Part shown: one piece after another, positions 7,880 to 14,247 of the stretch
Layout of the letters: every line of letters starts with the position of its first letter
Position numbering within the stretch: the stretch's first letter is position 1
Assembly: GCA_964644555.1 (NCBI GenBank)
Contig: CAZXWI010000031.1
Span: 1 to 16,972, forward strand
Length of the DNA: 16,972 nt
Direction: 5' to 3'
DNA from: RUG14186 sp964644555
GTDB lineage: Bacteria > Bacillota > Clostridia > Eubacteriales > Anaerofustaceae
Notes under the pieces: model-generated
The model's input: the letters and a program-made list of their open reading frames with translations, nothing else
The model's database searches: none
What the model was told of the DNA's origin: nothing
Position numbers and translations under genes: made by a program

Positions 7880-10800
7880 ATGAAACCTTTCGTTAAGAAA
7901 ATTTTGTTGTTTTTGGCAGATTTTGCTGCCCTGACGGCATCATGTTTCGTTGCGTATTACATTTCCGTGTTGGTTGGGTTTAATCCATCGAATCTGTTTG
8001 TTGATTCGTGGTATTTATTTGTGGTAGTGAAGGCAGCGGTTTATTTGCTGTTTTCCATGTACACATTCGATCAATACAGAATGAGAGCTATAGATATAAT
8101 CGGATGCGGTGTTGCAAACTTGGTTGCCGACATTGTAATGATTTTATTATTCAGCCTTGATGTCGGTGAAAATGTTGTGCCTATAGCCATATCCATCGTT
8201 TGGGATATGGCACTGTGTGTAGCACTTCGAGTATTATTAGAAAAGCTTCTCGGTTACGAAGAATACGAATACGAAGATGATGAAGATGATGAAGAAGTAT
8301 CAAACGAAAATAAATCAAAAGATGATTTTTCAGACAGTGAATTTATGATTGATGATTCGGATTCGATTTCGATCTTTGGCGAAGATGAGAATGCCAATGA
8401 GTCCGCATTATCGGATATGAGTCCGATAGAGGACGATATTTCCGAACTTTTATCTTCGGAATATACGAATGATGATATATTTGTATCAGATGAAACAAAT
8501 GACTTTATTCCCGAAGATGATAGTAATGAACTGCCTTTTGATGATATTTTAAAAGATTCAGATGAAGAAGGGGATATCGAAGACTTTGATATTAACGCAT
8601 TTTCGGAAGACGAAGTCGGCGATATGGATTCGGACTTTGATTTAAACTTTGATGAACTTGATGCACTTGCCGCTTTGTCGGAATCTGAAACTGACAGCAC
8701 CCCGATTGAAGAGCTTACCAAAGAAGCTGACGGCGATTTGGATGTATTGGATATGATAGTAAATATCGATGAGGGGGATTTACCCGATTTGTTCTCAGAT
8801 TCCGATGGTGATTCATTTGATTCACTCGGTGAATTGGTGAATCTTTCTTCGATAGATTTATCGGAAGATAATACGGATAATGGCGAAGAAGCTCTAAATG
8901 ATATAGAGCCATTTGAAGCACTTCAAGCCGAAGAGGATGAAACTGAATTGCATAAAAGTGATTTTGCATCATCAGATGATATTGCCTTGGAAATAGAGAG
9001 TATAACAGATGATTATTTGAATGAAGAAGCATTGTTTACTCCCGAAAAAATCATGAAAGACACTATTGATGAAGTCGTTCTGGAAAATAGCGAAGCTGAG
9101 TACGATTCGTTGGCACTTAGAAATATGCAATCCATTGCCGAAATGGAAAAGATAGTGGAAGATGCTTCTCCTATCGAAGAGATTACGGATATTATCGATA
9201 ATTCGGCTCCTGTGCTTATGGAAGTATCCGAAAGTGCTTCCAACGAAAATAATGATTATAGCAAAACAGCGAAAGAAGATGATGATGACATATCGGAGAA
9301 TGTGGAGTACATTTACGATAGTGTTGAAGATAATATTTATGAAGAATTAAATTTAAAAGGGGAAACACAAAACGAATCAAGGCAAAATGAGCCGATTCAA
9401 TCACAGACTTTAGCTATGGACAACAAGATTGAAAATAATTTACAGACAAACTCGGACATGACATTAGCAAAAATCAAAAAACAAGAGATTATCGATTCGC
9501 TCGTATCCGACATAAAAAATATGTACATGAATTTGAGCGATAAAAACAAATCCTTGGAAGACAGAGAGCGTGAGTTGTTTGTAAAGTATGTACAGCTTGA
9601 TCAGCGTGAGAAAGAAATTCAGGTACACAAAGACAGACTCAGCAGTTTGAATTTAGACAATAAGAGAAGAAATGCACATATTATTGACGATGGTGATGTT
9701 TTCGGCCCATCGGACAATTTGGATCTCGTAATGGAGATTAATAATCTTTTGGAAGAAAAAAGCAAATCTCCGCGCGAAACAAAAACAGCATTCGTCAATA
9801 TTACCCCTGTAAGTGATATGGCAGATAATGAAGTGCATGAAGAACTTGAAAGATTAAAGATTGCGGAAGCCGAACGAATCAAAAGCGAAAAAGCTCAAGA
9901 AGAACTCGAAATGAGAAAAGAACTTGAACGCCTTCGAGAAGCATTCCGTTTGGAAAAAGAAAAAGAAGAAGAAGTCAGACTTCAAAAAGAGCTTGAAGAA
10001 AAGCAGGAGCTTGAACGCTTAAGAAAAGCCGAAGAAGAAAGACAATTAGCCGAAAAACGTAAAAAAGACGAAGAGAAACGCGCCGAATACGAAAGACTTA
10101 TGAAGGCTCAAGAGGAGCTTGAAAAAATACGCCAAGCCAACGAAGAACGCTTGGAACTTGAACGACTCAGAAAAGCAGAGGAAGAACGCCTTGCCAAAGA
10201 AGAAGCGATTCGCCTTGCCAAAACAGAAACCGAGCAAAAACTTCGTGAAGAACTTGAGGAAAAAGCCAAGTTAGAAGCTCAAATGCGTATACAGGAAGAA
10301 ACCGAGCGTCTTGAGAGAGAAAAAGAAGAACTTTTGGCACAACAGGAAGCCGAAAGGCTCTTAAGAGAAGAGGAAATTCGTAAGGCCAAGGAAGAAACCG
10401 AAAAGAAACTGCGTGAGGAATTGGAACAAAAAGCCAAAGAAGAGGCTGAACTCAGAATAAAAGAAGAAACCGAACGTCTTGAAAAAGAGCGTGAAGAACT
10501 TTTGGCTCAGCAGGAAAAGGAAAGAGCCGAACTCTTAGCACAGCAGGAAGAAGAAAGACTTGCTCACGAAGAAGAACTCCGTAAGGCTAAAGAAGAAACT
10601 GAGCGTAATCTTCGCGAAGAAATGGAGAAAAAAGCTCAGGAAGAAGCCAAACTTCGTGCAAGACAAGAAGCTGAGCGTCAAGCTTTAGAGCGAAGCAGAC
10701 TCATTGCCAAAGAGGAAGCGGAAAAGAAGGCTCGTGAAGAAGCAATAAGACTTGCAAAAGAGGAAACCGAAAGACTTCTCCGTAAAGAGTTGGAACAGAA

Positions 10801-11452
10801 AGCTAAGGAAGAAACGGAGAGATTATCTCGCGAAAAACAGGAGCTTATTGCTCAGCAGGAAAAGGAGCGAGCAGAACATGAAAAAGCTGTTCGCGTGGCA
10901 AAAGAAGAAACCGAACGAAAGCTTAAAGAAGAATTAAAGCGCAAAGACGAAGAAGCTGCTTTGCTCAGAGCCAAAGCCGAAGAAAAGCAAAAGAAACTTG
11001 ATGAAGAAAGGCTTTCTTTGGAATTGCAGCTCGAAGCAGAACGCGTTAAGCTTGAAGAAGAAAAGAAAAAACAGCTTGAAGCAAAAAGACTTTTGCTTGA
11101 AAAAGAAAGGGAGAACGAACAAAAGCGCCTTGAAGCAAAACGCAAAGCATATGAAATGAACATGGAGATAGAAAAACTCCGTGCTAAAGAATCGCAGGAG
11201 GCAAAGAAAGAAGAACAGAAAGCTCTTAAAGAGGCTGAAGCTCGTAAAGAAGCTGAAGCAAGAGAAGAACAAAAGAATGAATCTTCAATCCTTCCCGACG
11301 AGGAAAATATGCCATTGCTCAGTGCAATGCTTGATGATTTCCCAACTGACGATAATGATGAATTCGATTTTGATGATATTTCCAATGAAATATTAGATGA
11401 TATCAAATCCGATGATTCATACGAGGGAAAATCGCTTTTGGACAGTCTATAG
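7880..11452 (+). CDS. large membrane-anchored acidic/coiled-coil protein of unknown function
   Basis: A 1190-residue protein that I do not recognise as a named family. Four hydrophobic segments (about 5-33, 42-63, 71-94, 98-124) form an N-terminal membrane domain. Its YLLFSMYTFDQYRMR turn resembles the membrane part of CapD/FlaA1-type sugar-nucleotide epimerases and polyprenyl-phosphate sugar transferases, but no catalytic domain follows. Residues about 128-500 are Asp/Glu/Ser-rich and probably disordered, with three copies of an [ST]PIE[DE] motif (181, 274, 430). Residues about 530-1130 form a Lys/Glu/Arg/Ala/Leu coiled coil. From 777 on this holds at least four tandem copies of a unit of about 56 residues. 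A short acidic tail (about 1140-1190) ends the protein. With both termini inside, the rod would project into the cytoplasm: a scaffold or spacer is a reasonable inference, no more. The ATG has AAAGAGG seven bases upstream. No Walker or other enzyme motif is visible. Confidence 0.85.
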   Translation: MKPFVKKILLFLADFAALTASCFVAYYISVLVGFNPSNLFVDSWYLFVVVKAAVYLLFSMYTFDQYRMRAIDIIGCGVANLVADIVMILLFSLDVGENVVPIAISIVWDMALCVALRVLLEKLLGYEEYEYEDDEDDEEVSNENKSKDDFSDSEFMIDDSDSISIFGEDENANESALSDMSPIEDDISELLSSEYTNDDIFVSDETNDFIPEDDSNELPFDDILKDSDEEGDIEDFDINAFSEDEVGDMDSDFDLNFDELDALAALSESETDSTPIEELTKEADGDLDVLDMIVNIDEGDLPDLFSDSDGDSFDSLGELVNLSSIDLSEDNTDNGEEALNDIEPFEALQAEEDETELHKSDFASSDDIALEIESITDDYLNEEALFTPEKIMKDTIDEVVLENSEAEYDSLALRNMQSIAEMEKIVEDASPIEEITDIIDNSAPVLMEVSESASNENNDYSKTAKEDDDDISENVEYIYDSVEDNIYEELNLKGETQNESRQNEPIQSQTLAMDNKIENNLQTNSDMTLAKIKKQEIIDSLVSDIKNMYMNLSDKNKSLEDRERELFVKYVQLDQREKEIQVHKDRLSSLNLDNKRRNAHIIDDGDVFGPSDNLDLVMEINNLLEEKSKSPRETKTAFVNITPVSDMADNEVHEELERLKIAEAERIKSEKAQEELEMRKELERLREAFRLEKEKEEEVRLQKELEEKQELERLRKAEEERQLAEKRKKDEEKRAEYERLMKAQEELEKIRQANEERLELERLRKAEEERLAKEEAIRLAKTETEQKLREELEEKAKLEAQMRIQEETERLEREKEELLAQQEAERLLREEEIRKAKEETEKKLREELEQKAKEEAELRIKEETERLEKEREELLAQQEKERAELLAQQEEERLAHEEELRKAKEETERNLREEMEKKAQEEAKLRARQEAERQALERSRLIAKEEAEKKAREEAIRLAKEETERLLRKELEQKAKEETERLSREKQELIAQQEKERAEHEKAVRVAKEETERKLKEELKRKDEEAALLRAKAEEKQKKLDEERLSLELQLEAERVKLEEEKKKQLEAKRLLLEKERENEQKRLEAKRKAYEMNMEIEKLRAKESQEAKKEEQKALKEAEARKEAEAREEQKNESSILPDEENMPLLSAMLDDFPTDDNDEFDFDDISNEILDDIKSDDSYEGKSLLDSL
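10208..11050 (+). repeat. tandem protein-coding repeat, units of about 168 bases (56 residues), in the coiled-coil gene
   Basis: Units begin with [ILV]RxAKxETExxLR at residues 777, 833, 900, 956 and 1004 (nucleotides 10208, 10376, 10577, 10745, 10889). Unit lengths are therefore 56, 67, 56 and 48 residues, and the last copy decays into plain coiled coil. The 67-residue unit equals 56 plus 11, and it contains the ELLAQQE motif twice. The copies differ at the DNA level, so the expansion is old or under selection, not a recent slippage event. The right end is approximate. Confidence 0.7.
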
Positions 11453-11454
11453 AA

Positions 11455-12165
11455 TTGAAAAAGATATTATCTAAATTAAGGAGAGCCGTAAGCGAATATC
11501 ATATGATACAAGACGGAGAAAAAGTTTGTGTAGGAGTATCGGGCGGTAAGGACAGTATGTTGCTGCTTAAAGCACTTGCCCAATACAGAATCTTTTCACC
11601 CGAGAAATTCGAACTTTACGCTGTTTGTGTCGATACCGGATTGGGGTGCAATTATGAGGTTCTTGAAGAATTTTGCAGACAGATAGATGTGCCGCTTTTA
11701 ATCAAGAAGACGCAAATCGCCCAAATAGTATTCGATGAGAGAAAAGAGAAGAATCCTTGCTCATTGTGTGCTAATTTGAAAAGAGGAGCGCTGCATAATG
11801 CGGCATTGGAATTGGGCTGTAAGAAGATAGCATTGGGGCATCATGCAGATGACTTGATGGAAACATTCCTTTTGGGGCTTTTGTATGAGGGGCGTATGCA
11901 TACTTTCAATGTGTATTCGCATCTCGACAGAAAAGATGTAACTATAATTCGCCCGTTTATATATTTGTATGAACGCGAAATCGTCTACAGTGCCAACAAG
12001 AACAATATCCCCATTATCAAAAGCAACTGTCCTGCCGACGGCAACACCAAAAGGGAAGAGATGAAAAACTTGGTCAAAACTCTCAGAACACAGATTCCCG
12101 ATTGCGATGTAAGGCTTTTCGGTGCAGTAAAAACATTCATGGATTCGCAAATGAATGAAGAATGA
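11455..12165 (+). CDS. TtcA-like PP-loop ATPase, tRNA 2-thiocytidine biosynthesis protein
   Basis: A 236-residue cytoplasmic enzyme of the TtcA/TilS PP-loop superfamily. TtcA activates cytidine 32 of tRNA with ATP and replaces its oxygen with sulfur, using a 4Fe-4S cluster. The PP-loop SGGKDS is at residues 29-34. The cluster-type cysteines are in CSLC (Cys102, Cys105) and Cys192 (NCPADG), the three-Cys arrangement of TtcA. The short length and these cysteines argue against TilS, which lacks them. The start is TTG at 11455, two bases after the coiled-coil stop. It has no convincing ribosome site, but the N-terminal block LRRAVSEYHMIQDGEKVCVGV matches the family from its beginning. The next Met (17) would cut a conserved helix. 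Low initiation, coupled to the upstream gene, is likely. Clostridial members are often only loosely annotated, so the exact tRNA position is inferred. Confidence 0.85.
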   Translation: MKKILSKLRRAVSEYHMIQDGEKVCVGVSGGKDSMLLLKALAQYRIFSPEKFELYAVCVDTGLGCNYEVLEEFCRQIDVPLLIKKTQIAQIVFDERKEKNPCSLCANLKRGALHNAALELGCKKIALGHHADDLMETFLLGLLYEGRMHTFNVYSHLDRKDVTIIRPFIYLYEREIVYSANKNNIPIIKSNCPADGNTKREEMKNLVKTLRTQIPDCDVRLFGAVKTFMDSQMNEE

Positions 12166-12195
12166 TTCATAATATCGACTTTAACCTAATATAAT
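12166..12195 (+). promoter_or_regulatory. likely promoter for yabP, possibly sigma-E type
   Basis: TATAAT at 12190-12195 has TTCATA at 12166-12171, 18 bases upstream, as a weak sigma-A -35. The same stretch also reads as TCATAAT (12167-12173), 14 bases, AATATAAT (12188-12195). This resembles the sporulation sigma-E pattern as I recall it from Bacillus, where yabP is under sigma-E. Which sigma factor is used cannot be decided from sequence alone. The predicted transcript start (about 12202) falls inside the 5' arm of the terminator hairpin. Confidence 0.5.
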
Positions 12196-12224
12196 AGATT
12201 AGCAGTAATGCTAATCTATTTTTT
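12193..12224 (+). terminator. rho-independent terminator after the TtcA-like gene
   Basis: A perfect 12-base stem (12193-12204 with 12209-12220) closes a GTAA loop and runs into six T residues (12219-12224). The next gene's ribosome site (AAGGTG, 12225-12230) starts at the very next base, so upstream transcripts should end just before it. Confidence 0.88.
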
Positions 12225-12235
12225 AAGGTGAAATT

Positions 12236-12517
12236 ATGGAGAATTTTCAAAACGATAAGCACAGAGTTGAGATGATATCAAGGGAAGAACTCAAACTAAG
12301 CGGAGTTAATGATGTGCATAGTTTTAACGACGAGGGTATTCTTTTGGAAACCACTCAAGGTATATTGACCGTGGGTGGCGAAGAACTCAGAATAACCAAG
12401 CTGAATTTGGAGGAGGGCGAAGTTAATTTAAGGGGCAATATCAATATGCTATTGTATAACGACGAAACTTCTCACAAAGAAAAAAGCGAAAGCTTATTTG
12501 CAAAGCTGTTCAGATAA
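12236..12517 (+). CDS. yabP: sporulation protein YabP (YabP/YqfC family)
   Basis: A 93-residue soluble protein of the YabP/YqfC family (PF07873), small beta-rich proteins made during sporulation. The match is across the whole length: ISREELKLSGVNDVHSF near the start, then FNDEGILLETTQGILTVGGEEL and LNLEEGEVNLRGNI, the family core. Full length for the family. The ATG start has AAGGTG five bases upstream. In Bacillus and many Clostridia, yabP and yabQ sit side by side upstream of divIC and are expressed in the mother cell; the same order holds here. The usual upstream partner, the small RNA-binding S4 protein RqcP/YabO, is not next to it in this window, where a TtcA-like gene and terminator lie instead. 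This gene is the best evidence that the host can form endospores. Confidence 0.9.
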   Translation: MENFQNDKHRVEMISREELKLSGVNDVHSFNDEGILLETTQGILTVGGEELRITKLNLEEGEVNLRGNINMLLYNDETSHKEKSESLFAKLFR

Positions 12518-12522
12518 TTAAA

Positions 12523-13008
12523 ATGCTCGGTTCGAATTTAGAAAATATATATATTTTTTTGCGAACTTGCTACGGAGGTATTGCCATGGGGTTTAGCTAC
12601 GATTTATTGGTTAAAGTTTTATTTAAACCCTTTAAAAGCAAAATAGGCGGCGATATATTTTTCAGCATATCCGCTTTTTTGATATCATTGTGCGTACTCT
12701 TTGGTGTGAGTAAATTGAGTATACGCTTTTATATGTTTTGCGGATTTGCATTTGGCTGGTGGATATATTTTTTATTTATCTCAAAACCGTTTTTGAGCTT
12801 GTGTTTCAAAATAGAAAAAAGCGGGAAAAAGAAAATAAATAAGATATATTCTCCCATCAAGAATAAAGCCGATAATTTTATTTTGCAAAACAAAAATAAG
12901 ATATCACGGTGCAAATTAATGATTAGTCGCATAAAAAATATACCGAATAAATGCAAAACAAGTTATAATAAATATATAAAATATATTCGTGAAAAGGCGA
13001 AACAGTAA
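12523..13008 (+). CDS. yabQ: spore cortex biosynthesis protein YabQ
   Basis: A 161-residue membrane protein of the YabQ family (PF09578), needed in Bacillus for the peptidoglycan cortex of the spore. Three hydrophobic segments are visible (about 9-29, 45-65, 69-86), followed by a Lys/Asn-rich cytoplasmic tail of about 70 residues. The family pattern is an N-terminal helix with Gly residues (TCYGGIAMGFSYD), then a helix pair with RFYMFCGFAFGWW. The ATG at 12523 lies 5 bases after the yabP stop and has no clear ribosome site, so translation is probably coupled to yabP. An internal ATG at 12586 has a good GGAGG (12574-12578) seven bases upstream but would remove the conserved first helix. Its stop is directly followed by the divIC start. 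Confidence 0.85.
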   Translation: MLGSNLENIYIFLRTCYGGIAMGFSYDLLVKVLFKPFKSKIGGDIFFSISAFLISLCVLFGVSKLSIRFYMFCGFAFGWWIYFLFISKPFLSLCFKIEKSGKKKINKIYSPIKNKADNFILQNKNKISRCKLMISRIKNIPNKCKTSYNKYIKYIREKAKQ

Positions 13009-13332
13009 ATGGCAAAATCAACCAAACGCAAAATAAAATTAAAAAACGGCGGAGTAGTGCCGCTTATAAGGCTCGGAATAATAGCTTTGAGTGTGATGTT
13101 TGTATTTTCTACCATTAGCTTCTTGGTTCAAAGGCAGTCGATAATGGACAAGAAATCGGAACTGTTATCTAAAATAGAGGAACAAAAAAAGCTCACTGTG
13201 CTTTACGAAGAAGAACTCAGCCGAGTCGGCACTAAGGAATATTACGAATATATGGCACGAAAAAATCTGGGGTACATATATCCCGATGAACATATTATGA
13301 TTGTAACCGATAAAAACAGTGCGGAGGAATAA
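13009..13332 (+). CDS. divIC: septum formation initiator DivIC/FtsB-like protein
   Basis: A 107-residue bitopic membrane protein of the DivIC/FtsB family (PF04977). It has a basic cytoplasmic N-terminus, one membrane helix at about residues 18-39, an extracytoplasmic heptad coiled coil (about 40-75), and a short C-terminal domain with the family-typical YEYMARKNLGYIYPDE segment. In the divisome, DivIC pairs with FtsL and DivIB and helps activate septal peptidoglycan synthesis. Length is typical. The ATG comes immediately after the yabQ stop; AAAAGG at 12992-12996 is 12 bases upstream, a long spacing, so coupled translation is likely. Its position after yabPQ is the order found across spore-forming Firmicutes. 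Confidence 0.9.
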   Translation: MAKSTKRKIKLKNGGVVPLIRLGIIALSVMFVFSTISFLVQRQSIMDKKSELLSKIEEQKKLTVLYEEELSRVGTKEYYEYMARKNLGYIYPDEHIMIVTDKNSAEE

Positions 13333-13333
13333 G

Positions 13334-14098
13334 ATGCTGCTTTGTGATACCCATGCTCATTTAGACGATGAAGCATTTGATGAAGACAGGGAAGAAATAA
13401 TAGAAGAATTATCGAAAAAACTTAAATGGATAATCAATAACAGTTGCGATAAAAAAACTTTAATCACTTCCTATGAACTTGCAAAGAAATATCCTTTTAT
13501 ATATGCAACAGCAGGAATACACCCCCATGATGCAAAGGATTATGACTTAGAAACTCAAGACATTATTCGAGGATTGCTTACCGATGATAAAGTTCTTGCC
13601 GTAGGCGAAATCGGACTTGATTATTATTACGATTTATCACCGAGAGATGTGCAAAAGGAAGTTTTTATAAAGCAAATAAAGCTTGCGGAAGAATTTAATA
13701 AGCCCATCACCATACATTCAAGAGATGCGGCGAATGATACATACCAAATAGTAAAAGAGCATCTGACTTGCGAAAAGGGAGCGGTTCTGCATTCGTTTTC
13801 ACAAAGTACGGAGATGTTAAAGCAATACTTGGATTTGAATGTGTACTTTTCCATATCCGGAGCTGTAACTTTCAAAAATGCGGACAAGCTAAGAGAATGC
13901 GTCAGCCATATTCCCGTTGAACGTATGTTTATAGAAACCGATTCTCCCTACCTTACACCCGTGCCACATAGGGGCAAGAGAAATACTCCCGCAATGACAG
14001 AACACACTGTAAAAGTATGCGCTGAACTCAAAGGTATGGAATATGAAGATTTCTTGCAAACTGTAACATCGAATGCGGAGAGATTCTTCGGAATATAG
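13334..14098 (+). CDS. tatD: TatD family metal-dependent DNase
   Basis: A 254-residue TIM-barrel hydrolase of the TatD family. In other bacteria these act as Mg-dependent 3'-5' exonucleases on DNA, with roles in DNA repair and in clearing fragmented DNA. All metal ligands are in place: His7 and His9 (DTHAHLD), Glu92 (GEIGLDYYYD), His128 (TIHSRD), His153 (LHSFS) and Asp203 (ETDSPYLTP). The C-terminal motif HRGKRNTP is also family standard. I choose ATG 13334 because GGAGG (13323-13327) lies six bases upstream. An in-frame GTG at 13319 would add five residues but has no ribosome site. The ribosome site overlaps the last codons of divIC, and only one base separates that stop from this start. In Bacillus the homologue yabD lies near, but not in, this cluster. 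Confidence 0.92.
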   Translation: MLLCDTHAHLDDEAFDEDREEIIEELSKKLKWIINNSCDKKTLITSYELAKKYPFIYATAGIHPHDAKDYDLETQDIIRGLLTDDKVLAVGEIGLDYYYDLSPRDVQKEVFIKQIKLAEEFNKPITIHSRDAANDTYQIVKEHLTCEKGAVLHSFSQSTEMLKQYLDLNVYFSISGAVTFKNADKLRECVSHIPVERMFIETDSPYLTPVPHRGKRNTPAMTEHTVKVCAELKGMEYEDFLQTVTSNAERFFGI

Positions 14099-14129
14099 TT
14101 TTTTATTTATAAGAATAATTGCATAAATC

Positions 14130-14166
14130 AGCCTGCCGATTTATTATTTCGGCAGGCTTGTTTTAT
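14130..14166 (+). terminator. hairpin terminator after tatD, in a convergent intergenic region
   Basis: A 10-base GC-rich stem (14130-14139 with 14149-14158) has a 9-base loop and is followed on the plus strand by TGTTTTAT. On the minus strand the downstream sequence (GATTTATGC) is less T-rich, so it may serve as a weaker stop for the converging ferritin-like gene, whose end lies about 90 bases away. I see no other strong hairpin between 14159 and 14247. Confidence 0.85.
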
Positions 14167-14247
14167 ACGAGTATGATTATTTAATTTGGTTATTAATCCG
14201 ATTTGTTTGTTTTAAAACAGCAAAATACTTCGAATTCAAGATATGAT

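Noticed and set aside
8254..8721. Ser-rich open frame on the minus strand inside the coiled-coil gene
   Set aside because: It is the mirror of Asp/Glu codons (GAT, GAA read as Ser-type codons on the other strand), a composition artefact. The similar frames at 10852-11406 have the same explanation.
10208..11050. CRISPR array or DNA-level tandem repeat
   Set aside because: The periodicity is at protein level inside an open reading frame. Unit length varies and there are no identical repeats with unique spacers.
12574..12588. Internal ATG at 12586 in yabQ with a good GGAGG seven bases upstream
   Set aside because: It would remove the first conserved membrane helix of YabQ. The GGAGG is explained by the Tyr-Gly-Gly codons, though an extra short product cannot be excluded.
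13319..13333. GTG start five codons upstream of the chosen tatD ATG
   Set aside because: The GGAGG at 13323-13327 would lie inside the coding region, and it is perfectly placed for ATG 13334. The family N-terminus begins at MLLCDTHAHLD.
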